64,000 bases of DNA from Glycomyces lechevalierae (GTDB lineage: Bacteria > Actinomycetota > Actinomycetes > Mycobacteriales > Micromonosporaceae): NCBI RefSeq assembly GCF_027622945.1, contig NZ_JAPZVQ010000007.1:124001-188000 (forward strand), in the 5' to 3' direction. Positions 42,368-49,949 of the stretch are shown here, one piece after another. The position numbers were made by a program, and so were the translations under genes. Position 1 is the stretch's first letter. Each line of letters opens with the position of its first letter. The notes beneath the pieces were generated by a model, which worked only from the letters and a program-made list of their open reading frames with translations, was not told the DNA's origin and did no database searches.

Positions 42368-43759
42368 CTAAACGGCGAAGCGCCACCAGTCCACATTGAA
42401 CAGGAAACCGCTGCCGCCGGTGAAATTCAGGTACAGGTCGCGGGTGCCGGTCGCACCGCCGACCGGGCAGGAGACGTCCGCCCAGGTCTGCCAGCCGCCG
42501 GTGCCCGAGACGGTGCACCTGCCCACGACCGGGCCGTTCGGGCCGTCGACCCGCAGCTCGATGGTGCCGCCGCTGGTCGCCGAGGCCACCCGTGCGCTGA
42601 ATGTCCGTGCGCCGGTGCCGAAGGCCACGCCCTTGACCTTGATCGAGTCGCCGTTCTCGATCCAGCTGACGTTCATCCCACCGGCGGCGGTCCACTCGGT
42701 CTCGACCCCCGTGGCCCAGGCGATCGTCTCGGCCTCTTGGCGCACATAGGGATTGAGGGTCCCCACTTGCGGCGGCCCGGCTGTGGTCATGTTCATCTGG
42801 GGGATCGTGCCGTCGGCGTTGTAGGTGAACTTCTCGACGGCCACGGACCTGGTGAAGCCGCCGCCGCCCGGCAGGGCGCCGTTGTGGTAGAAGAAGTACG
42901 ACGATCCCTTGAAGTCGATCACCCCTGGGTGGTTGGTGAAGGCGTTGCCCTGTGCCGGCATGACGGTGCCCCGGTAGGTCCACGGCCCGGTCGGGCTCGG
43001 GGCCGTGGAGTAGCCGATGAACTCCTGGCAGCACTGCGCCGCGAACACGTTGTAATACAGCGATCCGCGCTTGTAGACCCACGGCCCCTCCTCGTAGAGG
43101 GTCGGGCGGTCGGTGCTGCCGGGGCGGGTGCCGAAGCCCTCCGTGGTGAGGGGGATCTTCGTGGGCGAGCCCGAGTAGGAGATCATGTCGGCGTTGAGCT
43201 TCACGTACCACAGGTTCGGGTTGCCCCAGTAGAGATAGGCCTGCCCGTCCGTGTCGATGAAGACCGTGGGGTCGATCTCGCCGTTCATGACGAGCGGGTG
43301 CCCGAGGGCGTCCCAGAACGGACCGGTGGGACTGTTCGAGACGGCCACGCCGATCGCGAACTGGCCGGTGGTCCGCTCGGATGTGGGGACGTACCAGTAG
43401 AACAAGCCGTTTCGTTCGATGGCCTGGCCCGCCCAGGCGTTCGCGCCCGCCCAGCTGAACGTGTCGAGGCTGAGCGGCGAGCCGTGGTCGGTCCAGTTGG
43501 CCATGTCGTCGGAGGAGTAGACCCGCCAATCCTTCATATTGAAGGAGGAGGTCGAGCCGTCCTCGTCGTGCCCGGTGTAGAGGTAGACGCGGCCGTTGTG
43601 GACCAGCGGCGCGGGGTCGGCGGTGTAGATGGTCTGGACGATCGGGTTGTCGGCCTGCGCAGGGTCGGGAGACGGATCGGCGGCCGTGCTCAGCAGGGCC
43701 GCGACGAACGCCGCGACCAGCGCCGCCGCCAGGCGGCGTCTCAAATGGGGTGTCTTCAT
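42368..43759 (-). CDS. Secreted GH43 arabinofuranosidase/xylosidase with CBM6
   Basis: The protein has 463 residues; ATG 43759 follows GAGAGG. The signal peptide ends near AQA. The five-bladed GH43 propeller (about 36-330) has the base Asp48 in YTADPAPLVHNG, the pKa-modulating Asp163 in NGEIDPTVFID and the acid Glu224 in YEEGPWVYKRG. The segment MKDWRVYSSDDMANWTDHG is typical of arabinofuranosidase/beta-xylosidase subfamilies. A CBM6 (about 340-463) begins QEAETIAWATGVETEWTAAG and ends NVDWWRFAV. It follows another GH43 gene 81 bp upstream on the same strand. Substrate: arabinoxylan or arabinan side chains (inferred). Confidence 0.92.
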   Translation of the reverse strand: MKTPHLRRRLAAALVAAFVAALLSTAADPSPDPAQADNPIVQTIYTADPAPLVHNGRVYLYTGHDEDGSTSSFNMKDWRVYSSDDMANWTDHGSPLSLDTFSWAGANAWAGQAIERNGLFYWYVPTSERTTGQFAIGVAVSNSPTGPFWDALGHPLVMNGEIDPTVFIDTDGQAYLYWGNPNLWYVKLNADMISYSGSPTKIPLTTEGFGTRPGSTDRPTLYEEGPWVYKRGSLYYNVFAAQCCQEFIGYSTAPSPTGPWTYRGTVMPAQGNAFTNHPGVIDFKGSSYFFYHNGALPGGGGFTRSVAVEKFTYNADGTIPQMNMTTAGPPQVGTLNPYVRQEAETIAWATGVETEWTAAGGMNVSWIENGDSIKVKGVAFGTGARTFSARVASATSGGTIELRVDGPNGPVVGRCTVSGTGGWQTWADVSCPVGGATGTRDLYLNFTGGSGFLFNVDWWRFAV

Positions 43760-43840
43760 GGGGAACCTCTCCGGCGCTCGCGCGCCATGGGTGTCATTCA
43801 GGATGCATGGAACGGGTAGTGGATCGGGTGTCGCGACTCG

Positions 43841-45448
43841 TCACGCGGTGACCGAGAAGCGTTTGACGGTGACGGCGCCGCCGAGGGATCGGGTGGCGTG
43901 ATTGAAGACCGCGAACCGGGGGCCCATGAAGAACGCGGGGCTGGTGCCCAGGGTGTGCGCGGTCCCGAGCGGGATGAAGTTCGATCCGTCTTCGCTGTAA
44001 GAGAAATGCGCCTGACGTTCGGCGCCTGGTCGGATGTCAGCGGTGACCCGCAGCCAGACGGTGGACGCGCACAGGTCGGCGCTCGCGCGTTCGATGCCCT
44101 TACCGACGGTGTTGAATCCCGAGTCCATGGTGTGGCCGTCGGTCATGGAGATGCGGGTGACGCCGTTCTCGCGGCGCAGGCCGATCCAGGCAGAGTCGTT
44201 GCGGAGCATCGCCAGGCCGGCGCGGTCGCCGTCCGCCATCTGGGCCGGGTCGAGTTCGATGGTGGCCGTGGAAGCAGGGCCTTGGACGCGGTGGGTGAGC
44301 GTATTGCGGGCCCGGTAGAGGTCGTCCGTGACCGTCGCGGTCTGGAGCCTGAGGCCGTTCCCGGTGGACCACTTGGTGTCGTCGGGGTTGTGGTTCCATT
44401 CCCACTTGGCGGCGAGCGTCGCGGTGGTGAACGTGTCGGTGCCGATCATGGACGGCACGGGATGCGGGGTGAGGTTCGGGAACGGGTACGTCTGCCCCCA
44501 GGCGCCGTTCACCGTCTGCACCTGCGGCCAGCCGTCCGCGGTCCAGCTGATCGGCGCGAGCGCCGGCACCCGCCCGCCGGGATAGGCGTCGACGAACCCC
44601 ATGTAGTACCAGGCACCGTCGGGTGTGGAGACGAGACCGCCCTGGTGCGGGATGCCGCCGCCGGGGATCGGTCCGGGCATGTCGAGCAGCACCTCCCGGA
44701 TTTCGTAAGGGCCCCAAGGCGACGAGGACTTGAGGATGTACTGGCCGTTCGGGGGCTTGGTGAGGAACATGTAGTAGCTGCCGTTGATCTTGTAGAACCT
44801 GGCGCCCTCCATGCCGCCGATCTCGGGCGGACTGGAGAAGACGTGCTCGTTGCGAACCTCGGTCTTGCCGTCGGCCGAGAGCTGCGCGACGTAGAGCTCG
44901 GTGTTGCCGTAGGCGACGTACATGGTGTCGTCGGTGTCGACGAGCATCCCGGCGTCGTAGTAGGAGCGGGGAAACTCGGTGTGGCGGGTCCAAGGTCCGG
45001 CCGGATTGGTGGCGGTGTACATGAACGAGCGGTGGAAGTCGATCTGGCCGAGCCAGTAGAAGCGGTTGTCGCCGGCGCGGTGGGTGAGCGAGGAGGCCCA
45101 GATGCCGACGATGTAGCGGTGGCCGCCGTTCAGGTCGTACCAGTCGCTGAAGTCGAGTCTCGGCACGGAGTGGCCGATGAACTCCCAGTTGACGAGGTCC
45201 CTGGAGTGCAGGACCGGGGCTCCTGGCGAGTAATGCATCGTGGACGCGGTCATGTAGAAGTCCGAGCCGACGCGGATGATCTCGACGTCGGCGAAGTCCT
45301 GCCAGATGACGGGGTTCGTGAAGCTCGTCTGCTGGGCTTCGGCTGCGGTGAACGGGTTGAGCGCGCTTGCGACGGCGGCGCCGGCGAGCACGCCGGCTCC
45401 GCCGATGAGGATGCGTCGGCGGCTCTTGGGGGTTTCCATCCAGGCCAT
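43841..45448 (-). CDS. Tat-exported GH43 with C-terminal beta-sandwich (DUF1349/GH43_C2)
   Basis: The protein has 535 residues; ATG 45448 follows AAGGAG. The Tat signal KSRRRILIGGAG ends near AEAQQ (residue 40). The GH43 propeller (about 42-330) starts NPVIWQDFADVEIIRVG (base Asp in this block), with YYDAGMLVDTDDTMYVAYG and acid Glu in GGMEGARFYKING. A concanavalin-like sandwich (about 345-535) follows. This is the layout of the GH43 beta-xylosidase/arabinofuranosidase groups with a C2 domain. The first 40 codons and the leader are duplicated in inverted orientation at the GH62 gene at 49830. Confidence 0.92.
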   Translation of the reverse strand: MAWMETPKSRRRILIGGAGVLAGAAVASALNPFTAAEAQQTSFTNPVIWQDFADVEIIRVGSDFYMTASTMHYSPGAPVLHSRDLVNWEFIGHSVPRLDFSDWYDLNGGHRYIVGIWASSLTHRAGDNRFYWLGQIDFHRSFMYTATNPAGPWTRHTEFPRSYYDAGMLVDTDDTMYVAYGNTELYVAQLSADGKTEVRNEHVFSSPPEIGGMEGARFYKINGSYYMFLTKPPNGQYILKSSSPWGPYEIREVLLDMPGPIPGGGIPHQGGLVSTPDGAWYYMGFVDAYPGGRVPALAPISWTADGWPQVQTVNGAWGQTYPFPNLTPHPVPSMIGTDTFTTATLAAKWEWNHNPDDTKWSTGNGLRLQTATVTDDLYRARNTLTHRVQGPASTATIELDPAQMADGDRAGLAMLRNDSAWIGLRRENGVTRISMTDGHTMDSGFNTVGKGIERASADLCASTVWLRVTADIRPGAERQAHFSYSEDGSNFIPLGTAHTLGTSPAFFMGPRFAVFNHATRSLGGAVTVKRFSVTA

Positions 45449-45604
45449 GGTGGTCTCCTTGGTCGAGGTTCGCTTTCCCGACGTTGGCGATGCGTCGGGT
45501 CATGGAGATGCGGGCTCTTGCCAGGGGCGGGACCGGACCGGGCGGTCGCGGACCGGCGGGTGCGCCGCCTGGTCCGGTCCCGGTCGTCAGTCGACGGAGG
45601 CCGC
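45329..45604 (-). repeat. Inverted duplication, left arm
   Basis: This segment runs from the last codons of the CBM13 lectin gene (..ASVD stop) through the 138-bp gap into codon 40 of the GH43 gene. Its reverse complement matches 49671-49949 at roughly 85 percent by eye, including the ribosome site and the Tat signal (35 of 40 residues identical). A further short match of 46143-46175 to 49641-49670 lies inside the lectin gene. Confidence 0.85.
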
Positions 45605-46207
45605 CGCGATGTCGGCGAGGACGGTGTCCGCGCCGCAGGTGGCGCCCACGGGGACGAGCGAGAACTGCTGGTTCGCCGCGCCCGTCGGGGTCCACTGGCG
45701 GATCGGATCACCCGCTGTTGTCGACCAGCCGTAGACGTCGAGTGCCTTGCCCGAGTTGCGGTTGATGAAGGAGTAGTAGCCGGCCGAGTCCTTGTTGACC
45801 TGCCACTGCTGGTTGGTGCCGTTCAGGTTGGTGTACTGGGCGACGGTGGCGCCGTCGGCGGTGCTGAAGTCCCAGACGTCGAGCACCAGCCCGGAGTGGC
45901 GGGCCTGGATCCGGTAGTAGCCGTTGCCGCTGTCGATGAAGCGGAACTGCTGGTTCGGGTTCGCCCAGTTGGTGTACTGGGTGAGGGCCGCCCCGGTCGC
46001 GGTCGAGACGCCCTGGATGTCGAAGGCCAGGCCGGAGTGGCGGGAGACGATCGTGTACCAGTCGCTGGTGCTCGGCGGCTGCGCCTCGGCGCGGTCGGTG
46101 TGGAAGGCGACCAGTGCGGCGGTCGCGATCACGATCGCCACAGCGAGCGCTGCCATGCCTCGGGTCCAGCGGGACAGGATCGAGATATCGGGTGCGTCCG
46201 ATGCCAT
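45587..46207 (-). CDS. Secreted stand-alone CBM13 (ricin-type) lectin
   Basis: The protein has 206 residues; ATG 46207 follows GAGGAG. After an N-terminal hydrophobic segment (about 17-40) ending near AEA, the rest is a single beta-trefoil with three repeats: NPNQQFRFIDSGNGYYRIQA, TNQQWQVNKDSAGYYSFINR and AANQQFSLVPVG. There is no catalytic domain. It sits between GH62 and GH43 genes on the same strand and may hold enzymes or cells to substrate. Alternatively it is the detached CBM half of a former CBM13-GH62 enzyme like the one at 49830. A deleted copy of its gene remains at 49639-49689. Confidence 0.85.
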   Translation of the reverse strand: MASDAPDISILSRWTRGMAALAVAIVIATAALVAFHTDRAEAQPPSTSDWYTIVSRHSGLAFDIQGVSTATGAALTQYTNWANPNQQFRFIDSGNGYYRIQARHSGLVLDVWDFSTADGATVAQYTNLNGTNQQWQVNKDSAGYYSFINRNSGKALDVYGWSTTAGDPIRQWTPTGAANQQFSLVPVGATCGADTVLADIAAASVD

Positions 46208-46304
46208 CGGGTGCTCCTCAGCGGATGCGCGGACAGGGAATGAGGGTTTCGCGGGGGTCAGCACGGGGCGCTTCCTCCAAGTGCCGGAGGGAGGTTCAGG
46301 ACGG

Positions 46305-47414
46305 TCAGCACGAGGCGCCGCTCTTGAGGGTCAGGAGCCCGAGGCGGTACGGGAGCTGTGAGTACTCCATGCCGTCGGTGCTCGGGTCGCGGCCCTGGTA
46401 GAGGAACTGGAGGTTGCCGGTGTCGATCTGCATGGTCTGGTCGTTGCCTTGCCGGATGAGTTCACCGTGGCTGATGTCCGCCGTCCACTTGCCGTCGGGG
46501 AACGTCACGTTCGCGATCCCGGCGAACGGAGCGCTCTGGTCTCCTGCCTGCAGCTGCCACTGCCCGGTGAGACCGTCGGCGAGGTACGAGCGGTAGTAGC
46601 GGCCGTTGGAGCCCATCGCCTCCCAGATCAGCAGGTACTGGTCGGTGTTGTCGACCTTGTAGACCGCGCCGCCCTCGAAGAGGAGGTCGCGCGTGTCCTG
46701 CAGGACGATCTGGGTGTTGCGGAAGCCGTTCGGGAACTCGCCGATCGTGGTCTCGGAGCGGTACACGCGCCCGTCGTCGTCGGCGGCGAACAGGTAGCAC
46801 ATGCTGTCGTCGCAGATGTTCCAGAAGTCCAGCCATCCGCCGCTGTTCTCTTCGACGATGGGAGGCGTTTCGTCGATGAAGTTCTTCGGCGCCGACCAGC
46901 TCATCGGGTCGGCGGGGTTCTTGCTGGTGGAGTACGAGGGCGGCCCGGTCTGGTAGACGAGGTACCACTCGTCGTCCGGCGCGAAGTGGAACAGCTGCGG
47001 AGCGGCGGCGTACCGGGAGCCGATGTTCGGGTTGGTGTCCAGATAGGTCACTGGCGCGTTCGCGGCCTGGGACCAGTCGGAGAAGTGGGTGAAGGCCAGG
47101 CTCCAGTGCCCTTCGGGAGTGTTCGCCACGGTGTTGTAGACGAGCCACTCGTCGTTGTAGCGGACCACGGTGGGGTCCTTGGCGGAGACGACGTCGTGCG
47201 TCGCGTCCGGCTTGGGGCCGATGAGCGGCCCAGTGGACTCCCACTGATAGGTGGTCGGCAGGGCCTGCGCCCCGACTTCGTCGGCGCCGCCGTCTCCGGT
47301 GGTCCCGCCGTCGGTGGTCTGGGCGTTGGCGATGAGCGCGCTCGAGGCCAGCGTGGTGGCCACGGCGAGCACTGTCGCCGCTCCCAGCACGCGATTTCGC
47401 AGTGTTCGTTGCAT
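46305..47414 (-). CDS. Secreted GH62 alpha-L-arabinofuranosidase, catalytic domain only
   Basis: The enzyme removes arabinofuranose from arabinoxylan (family knowledge). It has 369 residues; ATG 47414 follows GAAGGGAAA. The signal peptide ends near ANA-QT (residue 32), followed by a short Gly/Asp/Thr linker. The GH62 propeller starts LPTTYQWESTGPLIGPKPD; the base Asp80 lies in SAKDPTVVRYND and the acid Glu in LLFEGGAVYKVDNTDQYLLI. It ends [20 protein letters not shown] and LPYRLGLLTL, the family C-terminus. It is the first gene of a four-gene minus-strand series driven by the promoter at 47508-47536. Confidence 0.94.
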   Translation of the reverse strand: MQRTLRNRVLGAATVLAVATTLASSALIANAQTTDGGTTGDGGADEVGAQALPTTYQWESTGPLIGPKPDATHDVVSAKDPTVVRYNDEWLVYNTVANTPEGHWSLAFTHFSDWSQAANAPVTYLDTNPNIGSRYAAAPQLFHFAPDDEWYLVYQTGPPSYSTSKNPADPMSWSAPKNFIDETPPIVEENSGGWLDFWNICDDSMCYLFAADDDGRVYRSETTIGEFPNGFRNTQIVLQDTRDLLFEGGAVYKVDNTDQYLLIWEAMGSNGRYYRSYLADGLTGQWQLQAGDQSAPFAGIANVTFPDGKWTADISHGELIRQGNDQTMQIDTGNLQFLYQGRDPSTDGMEYSQLPYRLGLLTLKSGASC

Positions 47415-47507
47415 GAATTTCCCTTCCGTGAGCAGGCAGAGCCGCCTGTTATCGCTCACATGACATGGGTTGGATCCGAAACATCTGATGACTGTTCGGA
47501 GATTCGA

Positions 47508-47536
47508 ACTATAGAGAAATCTCGATATACAGTCAA
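47508..47536 (-). promoter_or_regulatory. Promoter of the GH62/CBM13/GH43/GH43 series
   Basis: On the minus strand TTGACT (47531-47536), a 17-bp spacer and TATAGT (47508-47513) form a near-consensus promoter. The -35 is covered by GTCAAC-GG-GTTGAC (47532-47545), a 6-2-6 inverted repeat suitable for a repressor. The plus-strand 13-mer ACTATAGAGAAAT is shared with the promoter at 15993. Confidence 0.85.
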
Positions 47537-47545
47537 CGGGTTGAC
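47532..47545. promoter_or_regulatory. Operator candidate overlapping GH62 promoter -35
   Basis: GTCAAC-GG-GTTGAC is a perfect 6-bp inverted repeat on the -35 hexamer. No regulator gene is adjacent, so the protein is unknown. Confidence 0.55.
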
Positions 47546-47572
47546 GAAAAGTTTGTTGGTACACCCAGCGTT

Positions 47573-47580
47573 AAGCGCTT
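47573..47580. promoter_or_regulatory. AAGCGCTT LacI-like half-site core in the divergent region
   Basis: TTAAGCGCTTGC contains the 8-bp palindrome AAGCGCTT with central CG, a common LacI-family operator core. It lies about 37 bp upstream of the GH62 promoter -35. Confidence 0.35.
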
Positions 47581-47688
47581 GCTTTCGAGTCTCGTCTTCA
47601 CGTTCGCTTCCCCAAGGCCTGCAGGCAATCTCGGAACGCGCCTGCGCTGCGGCAGGCGGCCGACGAGGCCGTATCGAGGATCAACCTA

Positions 47689-47718
47689 TTGACAAAGTTT
47701 GATCGTTCAACTTAATGT
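47689..47718 (+). promoter_or_regulatory. Promoter of the GH5 endoglucanase gene with internal palindrome
   Basis: TTGACA (47689-47694), an 18-bp spacer and TAATGT (47713-47718) lie 79 bp before the GTG start. The spacer holds TTGATCGTTCAA, a 10-of-12 palindrome with central CG that fits a LacI-type operator. Confidence 0.75.
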
Positions 47719-47796
47719 GGGGGCGCACAAGGAGATCGACCCCCCTCCAGCGGCCAACGCCGCGCCCTCACGGTACCCACCCTCACAAGGAGAACC

Positions 47797-49578
47797 GTGA
47801 CAAGTTCAGTCACTGTCCATAGAAGACGACTGCGCCTCGGCGCGATCGCCGCAGCAATCACCGCCCTGACCGCGGGCCTGATCGGCGCCGCCAGCGCTCA
47901 AGCAGAAAAGCCGACCGCCCCGCCGGACCATGCGGTCACCGCCATGGAGCAGGTCGCGGCCATGCAGCCGGGCTGGAACGTCGGCAACAGCCTCGACGCC
48001 TTCGGCGGCGACACCGGCGGTGAGACCGCCTGGGGCAACCCGCTGATCACCGAGGAACTCCTCCAGACCATCAAGGCCGAGGGCTACAACTCGATCCGCC
48101 TCCCGGTGGCCTGGGACTACGAGCACACCGGCCCGGGACCGGACTACACGATCTCCTCCGAGCGCATGGAGCGTGTCGCGCAGGTCGTCGACTGGGCGAT
48201 CGCGAACGACCTCCAGGTGCTGGTCAACATCCACGACCAGATGTTCACCAAGGCGCTGCCGGACGACCGCGAGAACGTGCTCGCGAAGTTCAACTCGATG
48301 TGGCGCCAGATCGCCGAGCGGTTCAAGGACTACCCGTCCGAGCTGTCGTTCGAGAGCATCAACGAACCGCAGTTCCCCACTGACACGGCCAACCAGGACG
48401 CCCACACCGCCACGCTCAACGTCAACTTCTACGAGACCGTCCGCGCCACCGGCGGGAAGAACGCGGACCGGCTCCTGGTGCTGCCGACGTGGGTCACCAA
48501 CTCCGAGCAGCCGCACCTGGACGCGCTCAAGGCCACCATCGACGAGCTCGACGACGACATGATCGCCGCGACCGTCCACTTCTACGGGTTCTATCCCTTC
48601 AGCGTCAACGTCGCCGGGGTCACCACCTACGACGAGGCGACCCAGCAGGACCTCGAGAACACCTTCCAGCGCACCAATGACACCTTCGTCGACAACGGCG
48701 TGCCGGTCATCGTCGGGGAGTGGGGTGTCCTCGGCTACGACTACACCCGCGGCACCGTGCCCAACTCGCCGCAGTACGGCGAATTGCTGAAGTTCTTCCA
48801 GGCCACCGCGCACCAGGCCGTCGAACAGCAGCTGACCTTGATGCTGTGGGACGCCGGTTCGTACCTCAACCGCCACACCCTGGAATGGCGCGACCCGCTC
48901 CTGAAGGCGTACATGGACTCAGGTTTTACGACGCTTTCGGGCACCGCCTCGTTCGACTCGATCTACCTCGAGAAGGCCGGGACCATCGCCGACGAGTCGC
49001 TCACCCTCAACCGCAACGGCCTTGACTTCGAGGGCCTGTGGCAGGGGGACACCGCACTTACCGAGGGCGCTGACTACACCGTCTCCGGTGACACGCTCAC
49101 CCTGACCGCCGCCGCGCTCACCCGTCTCGCGGGCGACCGCGCCTACGGCACCAACGCGACCATCGAAGCCCGCTTCTCGGACGGCCTGCCTTGGGCGATC
49201 CACATCATCTCCTACGACAAGGCGCAGCTCTCGGATGCGTCCGGGACCCTGGACGGCGAACCCTGGTCCGGGTGGGAGCCCTGCAACTCCTCGTGCTTCG
49301 CGATCCCGACCGAGTTCAACGGCGACCAGATCGCCACGATGGAGGCCAAGTACGCCGACGGCACCAACGCCGGGCCCCACACGTGGACCGCGTTCAAGGA
49401 GTTGTGGGCGACCTACCGGCCCGACTACGACGCCGGCACGATCAGCCTCACCCCTGACTTCTTCAACGAGGTCAGGGACGACGAGCCCGTCACCCTCACG
49501 TTCCACTTCTGGGGCGGCGGCACGATCGACTACACGATCACCAAGACCGGCTCGACCGTGACAGGTACCACCGCTTAA
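47797..49578 (+). CDS. Secreted GH5 (subfamily 4-like) endoglucanase/xyloglucanase with X2/Ig and CBM46
   Basis: The protein has 593 residues; GTG 47797 follows AAGGAG. The signal peptide ends near ASA-QA. The GH5 barrel (about 45-370) begins [17 protein letters not shown] with ETAWGNP, typical of GH5_4. Acid/base Glu190 is in ESINEPQFP and nucleophile Glu308 in [12 protein letters not shown]. An Ig-like X2 module (about 375-460) has [14 protein letters not shown] and [15 protein letters not shown]. The C-terminal about 130 residues match CBM46, which in known enzymes completes the xyloglucan-binding cleft. It faces the GH62 gene across a shared 382-bp divergent region. Xyloglucan or mixed beta-glucan is the inferred substrate. 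Confidence 0.93.
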   Translation: MTSSVTVHRRRLRLGAIAAAITALTAGLIGAASAQAEKPTAPPDHAVTAMEQVAAMQPGWNVGNSLDAFGGDTGGETAWGNPLITEELLQTIKAEGYNSIRLPVAWDYEHTGPGPDYTISSERMERVAQVVDWAIANDLQVLVNIHDQMFTKALPDDRENVLAKFNSMWRQIAERFKDYPSELSFESINEPQFPTDTANQDAHTATLNVNFYETVRATGGKNADRLLVLPTWVTNSEQPHLDALKATIDELDDDMIAATVHFYGFYPFSVNVAGVTTYDEATQQDLENTFQRTNDTFVDNGVPVIVGEWGVLGYDYTRGTVPNSPQYGELLKFFQATAHQAVEQQLTLMLWDAGSYLNRHTLEWRDPLLKAYMDSGFTTLSGTASFDSIYLEKAGTIADESLTLNRNGLDFEGLWQGDTALTEGADYTVSGDTLTLTAAALTRLAGDRAYGTNATIEARFSDGLPWAIHIISYDKAQLSDASGTLDGEPWSGWEPCNSSCFAIPTEFNGDQIATMEAKYADGTNAGPHTWTAFKELWATYRPDYDAGTISLTPDFFNEVRDDEPVTLTFHFWGGGTIDYTITKTGSTVTGTTA

Positions 49579-49593
49579 GCGGCGATCTGCAAG

Positions 49594-49623
49594 GCGGTGT
49601 GGGCATCCAAGTGCCCACGCCGC
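49594..49623 (+). terminator. Terminator of the GH5 gene
   Basis: A 12-bp stem, GCGGTGTGGGCA / TGCCCACGCCGC (one G-U pair), with a 6-nt loop is followed by TTT. It lies 15 bp after the stop. Confidence 0.88.
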
Positions 49624-49638
49624 TTTGCTGCCGTGGAC

Positions 49639-49689
49639 CTCCCGCTGACCCGAGGCATGGCCGCGCTCGCGCCGGCCTCCGTCGACTGA
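49639..49689 (+). pseudogene. Internally deleted copy of the CBM13 lectin gene
   Basis: TCCCGCTGACCCGAGGCATG and the following bases match the start of the lectin gene (its [10 protein letters not shown] region, 46143-46175) with one base missing. After codons for MAALA the sequence jumps to the lectin gene's last codons, ..ASVD and the same TGA. All of the trefoil is gone. It marks the left end of the inverted duplication's right arm. Confidence 0.7.
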
Positions 49690-49949
49690 CCGATCCGGGA
49701 CCGGACCGTGGCGGCGCACCCCCAGTCCGCGACCGCCTGTCCGGTCCCCCCCTAGCAATGAACCCGCATCTCCATGATCCGACGCATCGGCGACTTCTGG
49801 GGAAGCGAACCTCGACTAAGGAGACCAGCATGGCCTGGATGGAAACCCCCAAGAGCCGCAGGCGGATGCTCATCGGCGGAGCCGGCGTGCTCGCCGGGGC
49901 CGCCGCCGCGACCGTACTCAACCCGTTCACCGCAGCCCAAGCACAGCAG
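49671..49949 (+). repeat. Inverted duplication, right arm
   Basis: This is the counterpart of 45329-45604: lectin-gene end, about 140-bp gap, ribosome site, and the first 40 codons of the Tat signal. Here the signal is fused to CBM13-GH62 instead of GH43. The two arms enclose about 4 kb with GH62, lectin and GH5 genes in opposite orientation, so recombination between them could invert the segment. Confidence 0.85.

Noticed and set aside
47495-47520. tRNA-like T-loop GTTCGAATC on the minus strand
   Set aside because: No flanking T-stem, anticodon arm or acceptor stem can be formed. The bases belong to the GH62 promoter region.
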